In this document: one piece after another, positions 33,572-42,772 of the stretch | Numbering within the stretch: position 1 is the stretch's first letter | Layout of the letters: each line of letters opens with the position of its first letter | Assembly (NCBI GenBank): GCA_964503045.1 | Contig: CAZCZI010000001.1 | Coordinates: 1-64,000 of the forward strand | DNA: 64,000 bases | Direction of reading: 5' to 3' | From: CAYZJR01 sp964503045 | GTDB lineage: Bacteria; Cyanobacteriota; Vampirovibrionia; Obscuribacterales; Obscuribacteraceae | Program-made: the position numbers and the translations under genes | The notes under the pieces: model-generated | What the model was told of the DNA's origin: nothing | Seen by the model: the letters and a program-made list of their open reading frames with translations, nothing else | Databases searched by the model: none

Positions 33572-34075
33572 TTATCGCGAACTCTTCATTACTCTTTCCA
33601 ACTGCCGCTTACTATCTCGCTTAGAGACCGCTTGCCGCTTGTCGTAGAGTTGTTTACCTTTTGCCAGTGCCAAAGCGACCTTGGCTAAACTGCCCTTGAA
33701 GTAAAGTCTAAGCGGAATTAGGGTCAGTCCTTTCTCTTGGATCTTAGATTTCAACTTAAATATTTCGCGCCGATGCATCAAAAGACGCCGCTTCCTCACA
33801 GGGTCGTGGTTGAAGCGATTTCCCTTGTCATAAGGAGATATATGGCAGTTATATAGCCATACCTCCCCCTCTTCTACTCTGGCGAAGGCATCCTGCAAGT
33901 TAGCCTGACCACCGCGCAGTGACTTCACCTCAGTACCCACCAAGGAGATGCCGGCTTCAAAGGTTTCGAGAATCTCGTACTCGTGTCGTGCCCGGCGATT
34001 GTCGGCAATGACTTTCGTCTTCGCCTTCTCATCGGAGGCTGGCTTTGCTTTTGATGATTCCGCAGGTTTTGCCAT
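33572..34075 (-). CDS. smpB: SsrA-binding protein SmpB (trans-translation)
   Basis: A 167-residue protein that carries tmRNA into stalled ribosomes. A Lys/Ala-rich N-terminal tail of about 20 residues precedes the OB-fold: ADNRRARHEYEILETFEAGI, LVGTEVKSLRGGQANL, NCHISPY, RLLMHRREIFKL and GLTLIPLRLYFK. The basic C-terminal tail (AVSKRDSKRQLERVMK) matches the helix that mimics the codon-anticodon region. The N-terminal tail is longer than in most bacteria. No tmRNA gene is recognised in the window. Confidence 0.95.
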   Translation of the reverse strand: MAKPAESSKAKPASDEKAKTKVIADNRRARHEYEILETFEAGISLVGTEVKSLRGGQANLQDAFARVEEGEVWLYNCHISPYDKGNRFNHDPVRKRRLLMHRREIFKLKSKIQEKGLTLIPLRLYFKGSLAKVALALAKGKQLYDKRQAVSKRDSKRQLERVMKSSR

Positions 34076-34200
34076 GATCGGGTCATTCTATCCTACTTAG
34101 CCGGTTGTCGCCCATTGCTCATTGTGCTAAACAGCGACTGAAGCAACGGTTAAAGTGCGACTATTCTTTGTTTTTCGCGCGCAGCTGCGACACACCAAAG

Positions 34201-34236
34201 AAAATGGAACCCCCAAACGGTTGGGGGTTCCATTTT
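34201..34236. terminator. Bidirectional rho-independent terminator
   Basis: A perfect 16-bp inverted repeat with a 4-nt loop (34201-34216 / 34221-34236), bounded by A-runs on one side and T-runs on the other. It sits just after the stop of the minus-strand hydrolase gene (34251). Confidence 0.85.
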
Positions 34237-34250
34237 CTGATAGATAGGAT

Positions 34251-35198
34251 CTAATGAGCGTCGGTGTTGTTTGTTGCCACAAATTCTGACTGCTTGAATA
34301 GCGGCTTGAGTGACTCTAGATACCGCTTCGAAAGCAAGAATTCGCGGGAATGTCCAATACCATCAAACACCAGGAATTGCTTGGGTTCGCTCGCCGCTTT
34401 GTACAACGCACGAGCCTGTGTATTCACGTTGAACATGGTGTCGACTGAGCCGTGTGCGATGACGAAAGGAGAATGCGCGCCACTCACTGCCAGTTCATTG
34501 TCCATGCGATCGTCCCAGGCCAAGAACCAGTCTGGAAACATTCCAAAAATTGGCACTGCTTCTTTTACTTTGCGCGAAAGAGATCCAAATCCGCAGTTCA
34601 CAACTACACCCGCGCATTTGCGATTCTTCAAAATCTGGCATGCCGGCAAGCTTCCCAACGATTCGCCTACGACAACGATATCTTCTGCTGCAATCTTTCT
34701 TTGTTGAGTAAGGTAATCGAATATGGCCAAACCGTCATCGCAAATTCCTCCGATTGTTGGAGTGCCGGTGCTGTAGCCATGCCCTCTGTAATCAAACAAC
34801 AAGACCGAAGCACCGAAATTCAAACGGAAATATGCTGCAAAATCGAGGTTATTGTACATGTTTGCAGTCTTGCCATGGCACAACAAGACGGTCTTAGCGC
34901 CCTGCTTGCCTTCTCCTTGAAAGAACCATGCTCGCAGTTTCACACCGTCTTTTGTTTCAATCGTAATTGGTTCGGCACCGAGAAGGGGTGCACCTTCAAA
35001 CATTTCCCTGGACATCTGGAAGATCGGCGCGAAGACGACGAACGTATAAAAGTTTGGATTGAACCTTGGTGTAAGGGCAACGATGCAGCCAAGAAGGCTC
35101 AGAGCTATAGACCATAAGTAAGCGCGCATGAGATTCTTCTTTCTTCTTGGATCGCTGTTTTTCCAAGGCACCAACTGCAAAATGGCTTTCTTTATCAT
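34251..35198 (-). CDS. Membrane-anchored alpha/beta hydrolase
   Basis: A 315-residue protein of the COG1073-like alpha/beta hydrolase group. A basic N-terminus is followed by a membrane helix (AYLWSIALSLLGCIVAL, about residues 26-42). The hydrolase domain shows VLLCHGKTANMYN (oxyanion region), FDYRGHGYSTG, nucleophile Ser in VGESLGSLPA, Asp in AHGSVDTMF and His in GIGHSREF. Substrates of this group are mostly unknown esters, thioesters or peptides. A strong terminator follows the stop. Confidence 0.82.
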   Translation of the reverse strand: MIKKAILQLVPWKNSDPRRKKNLMRAYLWSIALSLLGCIVALTPRFNPNFYTFVVFAPIFQMSREMFEGAPLLGAEPITIETKDGVKLRAWFFQGEGKQGAKTVLLCHGKTANMYNNLDFAAYFRLNFGASVLLFDYRGHGYSTGTPTIGGICDDGLAIFDYLTQQRKIAAEDIVVVGESLGSLPACQILKNRKCAGVVVNCGFGSLSRKVKEAVPIFGMFPDWFLAWDDRMDNELAVSGAHSPFVIAHGSVDTMFNVNTQARALYKAASEPKQFLVFDGIGHSREFLLSKRYLESLKPLFKQSEFVATNNTDAH

Positions 35199-35568
35199 CC
35201 GTAAAAACTCCTCGGCGAAACGTGGTCAACGATGCATCGGGGAGTAGCAGCATCGACCTTCCCATGAAACCACTAACCCATTACAACCTTCTACAAGCAG
35301 AAAACAGTGCGAAAACTGTTGGGCGCCGGTAGACAATAAGACTGCGAAAAAACAAGTGTCCCAAATACCTAATATTGAGGTCTACCGTGTAAACCTGAAA
35401 ATCCTGTGAAAGGAATCTATAGCATCAGCCCGAGCACTTGATAAGCCGTGTTATCATCAAAGATAGCCATTCGGCGGGGGTTTACTTGAGATCACCGCTT
35501 GCAAAGAAGTCAAGGTCAACAAACAATACAGATTTGAAGTTGGGCCCACACCGGGAATAACCCTGTAA
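35199..35568. other. 370-nt divergent intergenic region
   Basis: No gene is seen. It must hold promoters for the two divergent genes. The only notable element is an imperfect inverted repeat, TGATAA / TTATCA, with a 6-nt spacer (35439-35456), a possible operator. Confidence 0.35.
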
Positions 35569-36702
35569 ATGATTAAGATCGAACCGCTCTATGTAACAGA
35601 CTCAACGCAAATCCGGGCATTGCTTAGACACCAGGATGAGCCGATGCCCTATGAGAGTTTCTGTGCCGAAGACAGCATGTTGCTTACCGGCTTCTCCTTC
35701 TGGCAGCACTGGCTGCCGTGCCAATGGCATATCGCGCCGTCTGTTTATGTGGCCAAGGAAGACGGCATCGTTTTAGGTCTTATATCGCTTCATCCAATTA
35801 CAAAGTCCCGATCGTGCTGGAAGGTCGATCACCTCGTTGTGCACCCCCATCACCGGGGGCGGGGAATTGCTCAAGAGCTTCTTCGGTTCGCCCTGGCTCT
35901 TTTCGGCAGCCAAGGAATTAGCCACTTCATTGCTGAGGTCTCCGACCAAAACTCAGCTGCGCTGTCTCTGTTAGGGAGCGTCGGTTTTCGGCGCTGCACT
36001 CGCATCATTCACTATCAGCTGCCGACCCAAACTACCGGTGCTCCGTCGCAGCCAACGGATAAAGAGCTGTCGAACTTCAGGCTGGCACTACCGGAAGATC
36101 AGCCGTCGCTTTGCCAGCTCCATCAAGACGCGCTGCCCATCGATATTAGAACAATGTTCAATTACACTCTTGCTGATTTCAGCATTCTCGAGCTCAAAGT
36201 GGAAAGCTTCGAGAAGCTTTCCCGCAGGCTACTTCGACGCAAGACCTGGTTTTGGGTCGCATGCGACAGCGAAAGAAAAGTAATAACCAGCGCTGCAAAA
36301 GTGACTGCCCATCACGAGGGTGACTACCATCTGGAATTTTCAGTTCATCCCGGTTGGCAGCACACCGCTTCCGATCTAGTTTCCTTTGTTCTCAATGTCA
36401 TGCGCCGCGCCGGTATGAGAGGCGTGGTCATCGCCAAAGCTTATGATTTCCAGAGCTCAATCATTGAAGCAGTTGAGGAGGCTGGGATGGAACGGGTTGG
36501 TGAGTTTACGCTAATGGCAAGAGAGCATTGGCTCAGAGCAAAACAACAGAAGAAGTTGAGATTGGATCAAGCAGTCGGGCTTTCATCTATAAAACCGGCC
36601 ATCAACTTACCTCGTACAGCCGGTGCTGGTGCGGGAGATGGAGTTGCATCACTCTCGTTGGAATACAAATTTCTTGAAGGCTTTGACAGCGAGCAAGAAT
36701 AG
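35569..36702 (+). CDS. Double-GNAT acetyltransferase
   Basis: A 377-residue protein with two GNAT-fold regions. The first (about residues 1-150) has a complete acetyl-CoA loop: VDHLVVHPHHRGRGIAQELL, and FIAEVSDQNSAALSLLGSVGF. The second (about residues 165-325) has the general fold (HLEFSVHPGWQHTASDLVSF) but a degenerate CoA loop, so only the first may be catalytic. The C-terminal 50 residues are low-complexity. The substrate is not predictable. It stands alone with its own upstream region. Confidence 0.75.
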   Translation: MIKIEPLYVTDSTQIRALLRHQDEPMPYESFCAEDSMLLTGFSFWQHWLPCQWHIAPSVYVAKEDGIVLGLISLHPITKSRSCWKVDHLVVHPHHRGRGIAQELLRFALALFGSQGISHFIAEVSDQNSAALSLLGSVGFRRCTRIIHYQLPTQTTGAPSQPTDKELSNFRLALPEDQPSLCQLHQDALPIDIRTMFNYTLADFSILELKVESFEKLSRRLLRRKTWFWVACDSERKVITSAAKVTAHHEGDYHLEFSVHPGWQHTASDLVSFVLNVMRRAGMRGVVIAKAYDFQSSIIEAVEEAGMERVGEFTLMAREHWLRAKQQKKLRLDQAVGLSSIKPAINLPRTAGAGAGDGVASLSLEYKFLEGFDSEQE

Positions 36703-36787
36703 CGCCAACAAGTTATTTCGCTCTAAGAATTCCGCCAACAACCCGTCCTGCACGCAGAAACAGGGCTCCGCAACACCTGCCTGCTCT

Positions 36788-36932
36788 TATAATTTGTAAA
36801 GTATTTGCGAAGGTCTAATCTGCAGGCTTTTACGTCTGGTAATCTGATAGATTGCTGCGCACTTCAATAAGTGCCCTCAGCTTGGTTTCGGTTCGCTTCC
36901 ATTAGGAACCGCCGAAATTGAAGCCTGCTGAG
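36788..36932 (+). promoter_or_regulatory. Promoter -10 and structured leader of the str operon
   Basis: TATAAT at 36788-36793 would start a transcript near 36800, leaving a leader of about 185 nt before rpsL. Hairpins seen are GCACTT/AAGTGC (36859-36874) and a larger stem closed by CTCAGC/GCTGAG (36876-36881 / 36927-36932) enclosing TTTCGG/CCGAAA or the alternative CGGTTC/GAACCG. Ribosomal-protein leaders often bind their product; that use here is inference. Confidence 0.45.
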
Positions 36933-36987
36933 ACAGAGCGATTAGAGAGATTAGTCAAGAACCGATTCAACGAACCAGGAGATTACG

Positions 36988-37377
36988 GTGCCAACCATCA
37001 ATCAGTTGATCCGCACAGAGCGCTCAAAGGTGACTTACAAAACGAAGTCGCCAGCGCTTAAGGCTTGTCCGCAAAGACGCGGCGTCTGCACGCAAGTGAA
37101 GACAACAACACCGAAGAAGCCGAACTCGGCACTTCGCAAGATTGCCCGTGTCAGACTGACAAATGGCATCGAAGTCACCGCATACATTCCTGGCGTCGGC
37201 CACAACCTACAAGAGCACTCTGTTGTTTTGATCAGAGGCGGACGGGTAAAGGATCTTCCCGGCGTTCGCTATCACATTGTCAGAGGCGCACTTGATACCG
37301 CCGGTGTCAAAGACAGAATGCAAAGCCGCTCCAAATACGGTGCCAAGCGTCCTAAAGCAGCGCCAGCTAAGAAGTAA
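36988..37377 (+). CDS. rpsL: 30S ribosomal protein S12
   Basis: A 129-residue S12 of the decoding centre. It has the N-terminal PTINQLIRTERSKV, the cores QRRGVCTQVKTTTPKKPNSA and VTAYIPGVGHNLQEHS, and GGRVKDLPGVRYHIVRG; the usual streptomycin-resistance positions appear wild-type (KKPNS and the PGVR segment). The start is GTG, with AGGAG a few nt upstream. It is first gene of the str operon; rpsG follows after 43 nt. The C-terminal PKAAPAKK tail is slightly longer than in E. coli. Confidence 0.97.
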   Translation: MPTINQLIRTERSKVTYKTKSPALKACPQRRGVCTQVKTTTPKKPNSALRKIARVRLTNGIEVTAYIPGVGHNLQEHSVVLIRGGRVKDLPGVRYHIVRGALDTAGVKDRMQSRSKYGAKRPKAAPAKK

Positions 37378-37420
37378 GTTTCGTTTTTCTACCGTCCCGT
37401 AAAATCAGGAAAGAAGAGTC

Positions 37421-37891
37421 ATGTCACGCAGAGCTGTAATCGTAAAGAAAAATCCCCCGCCGGATCCGGTCTACGCAAGTCCGATGGTCCAACGCTTCAT
37501 CAATCGCATGATGCAGCGCGGAAAGAGGAGCACAGCCCAACGCCTCTTCTACGATGCAATGGCAATCTTGAAAGAACGCGCCAAACAAGAGCCTATCGAA
37601 GTATTCAACAAAGCAGTGAAAAACGTCACGCCGCTTGTTGAAGTAAAGGCAAGACGCGTTGGTGGTTCAACCTATCAAGTTCCTGTCGAAGTAAAACAAG
37701 CACGCGGCATGGCGCTTGCCACTCAATGGATTATCGGCAACAGCCGCAAACGCGCCGGAAGAACCTTTGCAGAGCGCCTCTCTTCTGAGATTTTGGATGC
37801 CGCAAATGGAACCGGTGCTTCCGTCAAAAAGAAAGACGAAACACACAAGATGGCCGAAGCCAACAAAGCCTTCGCCCACTACAGGTACTAA
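37421..37891 (+). CDS. rpsG: 30S ribosomal protein S7
   Basis: A 156-residue S7, the primary 16S 3'-domain binder. The beta-hairpin and helices are recognisable: VQRFINRMMQRGKRSTAQRL, VKNVTPLVEVKARRVGGSTY, ALATQWIIGNSRKRAG and KKKDETHKMAEANKAFAHYRY at the C-terminus. A GGAAAGAAGAG ribosome site precedes the ATG. Normal length. It is separated from fusA by an unusually long 491-nt gap. Confidence 0.97.
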   Translation: MSRRAVIVKKNPPPDPVYASPMVQRFINRMMQRGKRSTAQRLFYDAMAILKERAKQEPIEVFNKAVKNVTPLVEVKARRVGGSTYQVPVEVKQARGMALATQWIIGNSRKRAGRTFAERLSSEILDAANGTGASVKKKDETHKMAEANKAFAHYRY

Positions 37892-38382
37892 AGAAAGCTC
37901 TAAAAGAGGCGCTCTTGTTCGCTCCTTCACGCGCATAAGTGCGTGAAAGTGATCTGTTGTTTCGCGCGAAGATCCATATGTTTGATCTGTTCATCGTTTC
38001 TATCGCGATCCTTATATGTAATGACCCTTGAGCCCCTTTTGTTTGGATTTCCGATTTTAATAATTGGCTCGAATCTGCTTAACACTAACCACTCGGCACT
38101 CTCGCAACCATACAGAAAATGAAACCACTTGAAGACCCGCACAGACTGCCAATTTCGGAAAGTCAAAATCCGAAATCTAAAGCGCTGCGTGCTCTTTGGG
38201 AAATGGATTTTGTAACAATAACCGCCATTTTGGCAGGAACAAAATTGAAGATTTGGAATTCCTAGAGGAATCCCGTGTTATTTTCCAAGAGGCAAGTTTC
38301 CGCTTCGCCACCAAATATGATTTGTCACTCTGGCAAAAAAAGAAGCCTCTAATCAATAAACTAAAAGGGAAACAAGAACAAA
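37892..38382. other. 491-nt rpsG-fusA spacer with two short overlapping frames
   Basis: No established gene is present. A 48-codon frame (38119-38265, beginning MKPLEDPHRLP) ends where another phase reads on as EFLEESRVIFQEASFRF toward 38370, as though one coding stretch had changed frame near 38255. Neither has a good ribosome site. Hairpin CACGCGCATAAGTGCGTG is near 37929. The spacer could hold a separate fusA promoter, an RNA element or a decayed gene. Confidence 0.35.
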
Positions 38383-40512
38383 ATGGAAGCCGCCACTCTA
38401 GTCAAGGAAAGGAAACCCGTGAACGTGTCCACCAGAACTCCGCTCAGCGAAATTCGCAACATGGGCATTGCTGCGCACATCGATGCAGGCAAGACCACCA
38501 CGACGGAGCGCATTCTGTTTTATTCCGGGCTCATCCACAGAGTGGGTGAGGTACACGAGGGCACCACAGTCACTGACTGGATGGAACAAGAAAAAGAACG
38601 CGGCATCACCATCACCGCCGCTGCTATCACCAGCAATTGGAAAGGCAAGCGCATCAATTTGATCGACACGCCCGGACACGTCGACTTCACCGTTGAAGTA
38701 GAACGTTCTATGCGTGTTCTCGATGGCGTCGTCATCGTGCTTTGCGCAGTCGCCGGCGTGCAACCTCAAACACTTACCGTATGGAAACAAGCCAACCGCT
38801 ACAAAGTACCACGCATGGTGCTGGTCAATAAGATGGATCGTCAGGGCTCTGACTTTTTGAAGGTCGTCAAACAGATCAAAGAAGGTCTGCCCGGCATGCA
38901 TTCCACCTGGGCGAATGCTCACCCAATTCAGCTGCCTATTGGCGCCGAATCGAAGTTCGAAGGCATCATCGACTTGATCGAACGCAAAGCCTACTTCTTT
39001 GCAGAAGACGATCAATTCGGCAAAAACATTCGTGTCGAAGCAATTCCAACCGACATGGCGGAAGAAGCAGAAGAATTCAGAAAGCACTTGGAAGAAGCAA
39101 TCGTTGAAACAGACGATGAGCTTATGCACAAGTATCTCGAAGGTGAATCGATCACTGTCGACGAACTCAAGGTCGGCCTAAGAAAAGCCGTTGTCGAAAA
39201 CAAGATCATTCCCGTTCTTTGCGGCTCAGCTTTCAAGAACAAAGGCGTACAGTTGCTGCTCGATGCCGTCGTCGATTATTTGCCATCTCCCGATGACGTT
39301 GAATCGGTCAAGGGCTGGACGATGGACGGCGAAGAAGAGCAACGCGCTTGCGATGAAAACGAGCCGTTCTCGGCACTCGCATTCAAGGTCATGAACGATC
39401 CATTCGTCGGCAAGCTGACATTCTTGCGCGTGTACAGCGGCAAACTTGCTGCTGGCTCATACGTAATGAACAGCACCAAAGGTAAACGCGAACGCATCTC
39501 GCGTCTCGTGCAACTACAAGCTGACGACAGAACCGACGTTCAAGAAGCATTCGCAGGTGACATCGTCGCCGCAGTCGGATTGAAAGACACCACCACTGGT
39601 GACACTCTCTGCAACGACAGCAGCCCGATTATTCTTGAATCAATGAAATTCCCCGAGCCGGTTATCTCGGTTGCGATCGAACCGAAAACCAAAGGCGATG
39701 CCGACAAGCTGGGCAACTCTCTGGCCAAACTGGCCGAGGAAGATCCGACATTCAAGGTCAAAGTCGATCCGGAAACCGGACAAACAATCATTGCCGGAAT
39801 GGGCGAATTGCACTTGGAGATCATCGTCGATCGTTTGCTGCGCGAATTCAAAGTCGAAGCCAACGTCGGCAAACCGCAAGTCGCTTACCGCGAAACGCTC
39901 AGAAAGCCGGTCAAGTGCGAAGGCAAATTCATTCGCCAATCTGGCGGTCGTGGTCAATACGGTCACGTCGTGCTCGAGTTGGAGCCAAACCCCGGTCAGG
40001 GATTCGAATTCGTCAACAAGATCGTCGGCGGCGTCATTCCCAAGGAATACATCGCACCGTGCGAAGCCGGTATCAAGGACACGCTTGCCGGTGGAGTCCT
40101 CGCCGGTTACCCGGTCATCGACGTCAAAGTCAACCTCGTATTCGGTTCGTATCACGAAGTCGACTCATCGGAAATGGCTTTCCGCACCGCAGCTTCCATC
40201 GGCTTCAAAGAAGGTTTCTTGAAGGCCTCACCAACGCTTCTTGAACCAGTCATGAAAGTCGAAGTGGAAGTGCCGGAAGAATACATGGGCGAAGTAATCG
40301 GCGACATCTCATCACGTCGCGGTCGCATCGAAGGTATGGACACTGTGGAGAACCTCTCCAAGGTTCGTGGACAAGTGCCATTGTCCGAAATGTTCGGCTA
40401 TGCAACCGACATTCGCAACAAGACTCGCGGACAAGGTACATTCGTTATGGAGTTCAACCGCTACGAAGAAGTGCCTGCAGCAATCGCAGAAGCAGTGATG
40501 AAGCACCGCTAA
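38383..40512 (+). CDS. fusA: Translation elongation factor G
   Basis: A 709-residue EF-G, the GTPase that drives translocation and, with RRF, ribosome recycling. G1 AAHIDAGKTTTTERIL, switch-II DTPGHVDF, NKMDRQGSD and GSAFKNKGVQ are intact; domain II, domain IV (SGGRGQYGHVVLELEP) and domain V (RRGRIEGM) follow. ATG 38383 adds about 12 residues before the conserved STRTPLSEIRNMGI; a GTG at 38419 is possible. A hairpin terminator follows, and no tuf gene is linked, unlike most bacterial str operons. Confidence 0.97.
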   Translation: MEAATLVKERKPVNVSTRTPLSEIRNMGIAAHIDAGKTTTTERILFYSGLIHRVGEVHEGTTVTDWMEQEKERGITITAAAITSNWKGKRINLIDTPGHVDFTVEVERSMRVLDGVVIVLCAVAGVQPQTLTVWKQANRYKVPRMVLVNKMDRQGSDFLKVVKQIKEGLPGMHSTWANAHPIQLPIGAESKFEGIIDLIERKAYFFAEDDQFGKNIRVEAIPTDMAEEAEEFRKHLEEAIVETDDELMHKYLEGESITVDELKVGLRKAVVENKIIPVLCGSAFKNKGVQLLLDAVVDYLPSPDDVESVKGWTMDGEEEQRACDENEPFSALAFKVMNDPFVGKLTFLRVYSGKLAAGSYVMNSTKGKRERISRLVQLQADDRTDVQEAFAGDIVAAVGLKDTTTGDTLCNDSSPIILESMKFPEPVISVAIEPKTKGDADKLGNSLAKLAEEDPTFKVKVDPETGQTIIAGMGELHLEIIVDRLLREFKVEANVGKPQVAYRETLRKPVKCEGKFIRQSGGRGQYGHVVLELEPNPGQGFEFVNKIVGGVIPKEYIAPCEAGIKDTLAGGVLAGYPVIDVKVNLVFGSYHEVDSSEMAFRTAASIGFKEGFLKASPTLLEPVMKVEVEVPEEYMGEVIGDISSRRGRIEGMDTVENLSKVRGQVPLSEMFGYATDIRNKTRGQGTFVMEFNRYEEVPAAIAEAVMKHR

Positions 40513-40813
40513 TCAGAGGCCAATCGCGACGCGGTTGAAGGGCTTATCTACCCGCGGTTCGGTATCGAACCGCGGTCTTTACTTGGAGTTGCTGCAACCA
40601 CTGCACGACAACGCTGCTTTCTTATTGGCGCCGCCTACAGTCTTTTCCGAACTATACGCGGTCACCGGTACAGCCACCACCGCACTGCTGACTCGTGGGT
40701 TTCTTACCGCCTGTCGCCCTCTCGTCGAAAGCTTTAGTTATGCCGCATCACAACTAAACTTGAACGCGCTCGTAACTGAGCGGACTCATCTGTAAAAAGG
40801 CTGAATTTTTCGA
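40513..40813. other. Intergenic region between fusA and a convergent gene
   Basis: Apart from the fusA terminator at its left end I see no gene or clear signal. A TTG-start open frame across it (40535-40795) lacks a ribosome site and runs through the terminator. Confidence 0.5.
40552..40580 (+). terminator. Rho-independent terminator after fusA
   Basis: A perfect 9-bp stem CCGCGGTTC / GAACCGCGG with loop GGTATC, then TCTTTA. It lies 40 nt after the fusA stop. Confidence 0.75.
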
Positions 40814-41227
40814 TTACGGATCAGGCGGCGTGTCGCCTTCAATCATCGTCCAAAACTTACGATCGAAATCCCAAACCAGTTCATCTTTCCAATTTTGCAG
40901 AGTCACTTTTGCCATCCACATCCCCTCTTTGTTGAGGGTCACATCTGGGCGGAACAAATAATGACCTTTGAAAATATCGTTGGGATCGTTGGCGTTGAAC
41001 TCTTTGCTCAACACGGATTGCCCTTCTGTGTCTTCAATCACGATGGTGCCTTTGTATTGGCGACGCTCATAGGGCGTTCCAAATCCAATCACAATGGCAC
41101 AATCCATCTTTGCCGGAAGTTCCTTCACAACAAACAGATCAAACAAACCCTCGCAGTTTATGCGGCCTTCGTCGGAATAATCTGCGCGCTGACAAAACAG
41201 AATGTAGCCGCTGTGCAGATACTTCAT
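40814..41227 (-). CDS. DUF6941-like protein of unknown function
   Basis: A 137-residue, strand-rich cytoplasmic protein. The start, KYLHSGYILFCQRADYSDEGRIN, and the following FDLFVV..LPAKMDCAIVIGF resemble the DUF6941 group, small beta-sandwich proteins of unknown role. The C-terminal half is a second set of strands (GTIVIEDTEGQSVLS; MWMAKVTLQNW). The family match is by eye and moderate. There is no signal peptide or membrane helix. It is divergent from the nucleotidyltransferase-like gene at 41500 with 272 nt between. Confidence 0.5.
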   Translation of the reverse strand: MKYLHSGYILFCQRADYSDEGRINCEGLFDLFVVKELPAKMDCAIVIGFGTPYERRQYKGTIVIEDTEGQSVLSKEFNANDPNDIFKGHYLFRPDVTLNKEGMWMAKVTLQNWKDELVWDFDRKFWTMIEGDTPPDP

Positions 41228-41499
41228 CGCGATTCTCCAGATTCTTTCCTTGCAACTCAGTACCGGTGGACGCTCTAGCCTTTTGACAAGTCCGGCAGTC
41301 CAGGAGAATCTTACAGCATTAGGGTTTTCAGGAAGAACATGGGTTTGTTGCCACCCGAGCCCGGTTTCATTAAACCATTCCTTTTGTACGTAGTTTCCCC
41401 ACTGCCATCCGAAATTTTATCTGTTTGAATATCACGACCAAAAGATGAGAAACGCGCGCAGGAAGCAACTTAAGACCAAAGAAAGGAAACTGGAAGCAC

Positions 41500-42744
41500 A
41501 TGGATCTCAGCCTCGAAAGCATCAAAGCTACAGCCAAAGACCTAAAAGACAGCGTCACCAATATGGACACTGAGACGGCAGTTCTTGCTGGAGGCGCTGT
41601 GGTAGCCGGAGCAGCCCTGCTTTACGCCAGTCGCGGCCGAGGGCTTTCCAAATTGACTGCACTGGATGGCGCCTTCCTTCCCGAGCTGGAAATCGGCGCC
41701 GGTCGCGTAGTTCAAGCAGGTGGCAAAGTTGAAGCTTTTTCAAGCGCAATTCTAAGAGAGCAGACAACCGCCGAAGCGCTGACTGCAAAGACCGCGAAGA
41801 TGACGTTTACAACAGCCAAAGAAGTGCTCAAGAGATTGGGCAAGTACGGAACACCGGAAGAAGAGGTGGTAGCAAGCGATGAAGTAAGACGCATGGTATT
41901 CAATCGCTTTCTCAGCAGATTAGATCAAGAGCGCTATATCCTGCACGGAAGCTATGGACTGGAAAGCCAAGGTTACATCGTTCGCAAAGCAGTTAAAGAC
42001 ATTGACCTGTTGGCAGTAGATCCCAACTTGGTTAAGGGAACAAGAAGCGCCACGAGCAAAGCATTGGTTGAAGACTTGCAAGCTATGGTCGGAAAACCCG
42101 GAAAAGATGGCTTGCACTTTGAAGTGCCGCCAATGGTAGAAGAACCGATTCACATCAGAACGATGTATCCGCGCATGCGTCACGCAGTGGCGATCGCCAA
42201 AGACACCGCGTCGGGCGAAGAAATCATGCGCATTCCTCTGGACATCAGAGTCGGCGCCAATACAATTTTGCCTCCAACCAAGATGACATTGACCACTCCG
42301 GGCAAAGTCGGTGAAGCAGCTCAGACGGTTGTTTCATCAATGCAGGCAGAAGAAAACTTCGCTTACAAGCTGTTTAGCTACACTAACAGAACCATTGGCG
42401 GACTGACAAGAAAACCGAAAGATCTAATGGACATGGCAGGAATGGTCGAAAAAGGACTCGACCAAAAGAAAGTCGTGGAAGCTCTCCAAGCCTGGACCAA
42501 ACGAGGTTATACCATGGGGCCGCTGCGCCATCCGTCAGAAGTGCTTGGCTCTCAACTGGAAGCGAACATGGCAGGGCAAACGGCTGAGCAACTCGCTCAA
42601 AACCTCACCACGGTCAAAAACTTCTATCTCAAAGTGGCACCACAGGTGGAGCGCACTTCGACATTGCCCAAAGTCCTGCAAACGCCAGTGGCACAAGTGC
42701 GGCGCTTCTTCGAAAAACAGTTTATTGTCTATCCGGTTGGATAG
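41500..42744 (+). CDS. Putative membrane-anchored AbiEii-like nucleotidyltransferase
   Basis: A 414-residue protein. A hydrophobic segment at about residues 27-43 (AVLAGGAVVAGAALLYA) looks like a membrane anchor. Residues about 125-330 resemble the AbiEii/AbiGii nucleotidyltransferase fold (DUF1814): a G-S motif in ILHGSYGLESQ, the acidic pair in KDIDLLAVD, a long strand region with IPLDIRVGA, then EENFAYKLFSYTNR and KPKDLMDMAGM, which parallel the family's E..AEK...R...RDLYDL ending. AbiEii proteins are toxins of type IV toxin-antitoxin or abortive-infection modules. No antitoxin-like gene is adjacent. The assignment is motif-based; a housekeeping nucleotidyltransferase role is also possible. 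Confidence 0.5.
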   Translation: MDLSLESIKATAKDLKDSVTNMDTETAVLAGGAVVAGAALLYASRGRGLSKLTALDGAFLPELEIGAGRVVQAGGKVEAFSSAILREQTTAEALTAKTAKMTFTTAKEVLKRLGKYGTPEEEVVASDEVRRMVFNRFLSRLDQERYILHGSYGLESQGYIVRKAVKDIDLLAVDPNLVKGTRSATSKALVEDLQAMVGKPGKDGLHFEVPPMVEEPIHIRTMYPRMRHAVAIAKDTASGEEIMRIPLDIRVGANTILPPTKMTLTTPGKVGEAAQTVVSSMQAEENFAYKLFSYTNRTIGGLTRKPKDLMDMAGMVEKGLDQKKVVEALQAWTKRGYTMGPLRHPSEVLGSQLEANMAGQTAEQLAQNLTTVKNFYLKVAPQVERTSTLPKVLQTPVAQVRRFFEKQFIVYPVG

Positions 42745-42772
42745 TCAAAATCAATCGCGGACATATTTCGGA

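Noticed and set aside
38398..39129. 243-codon minus-strand open frame opposite fusA
   Set aside because: It is the antisense shadow of highly conserved EF-G codons; no domain or ribosome site supports it.
40535..40795. 86-codon TTG-start frame after fusA
   Set aside because: It runs through the fusA terminator hairpin, has no ribosome site and no family resemblance.
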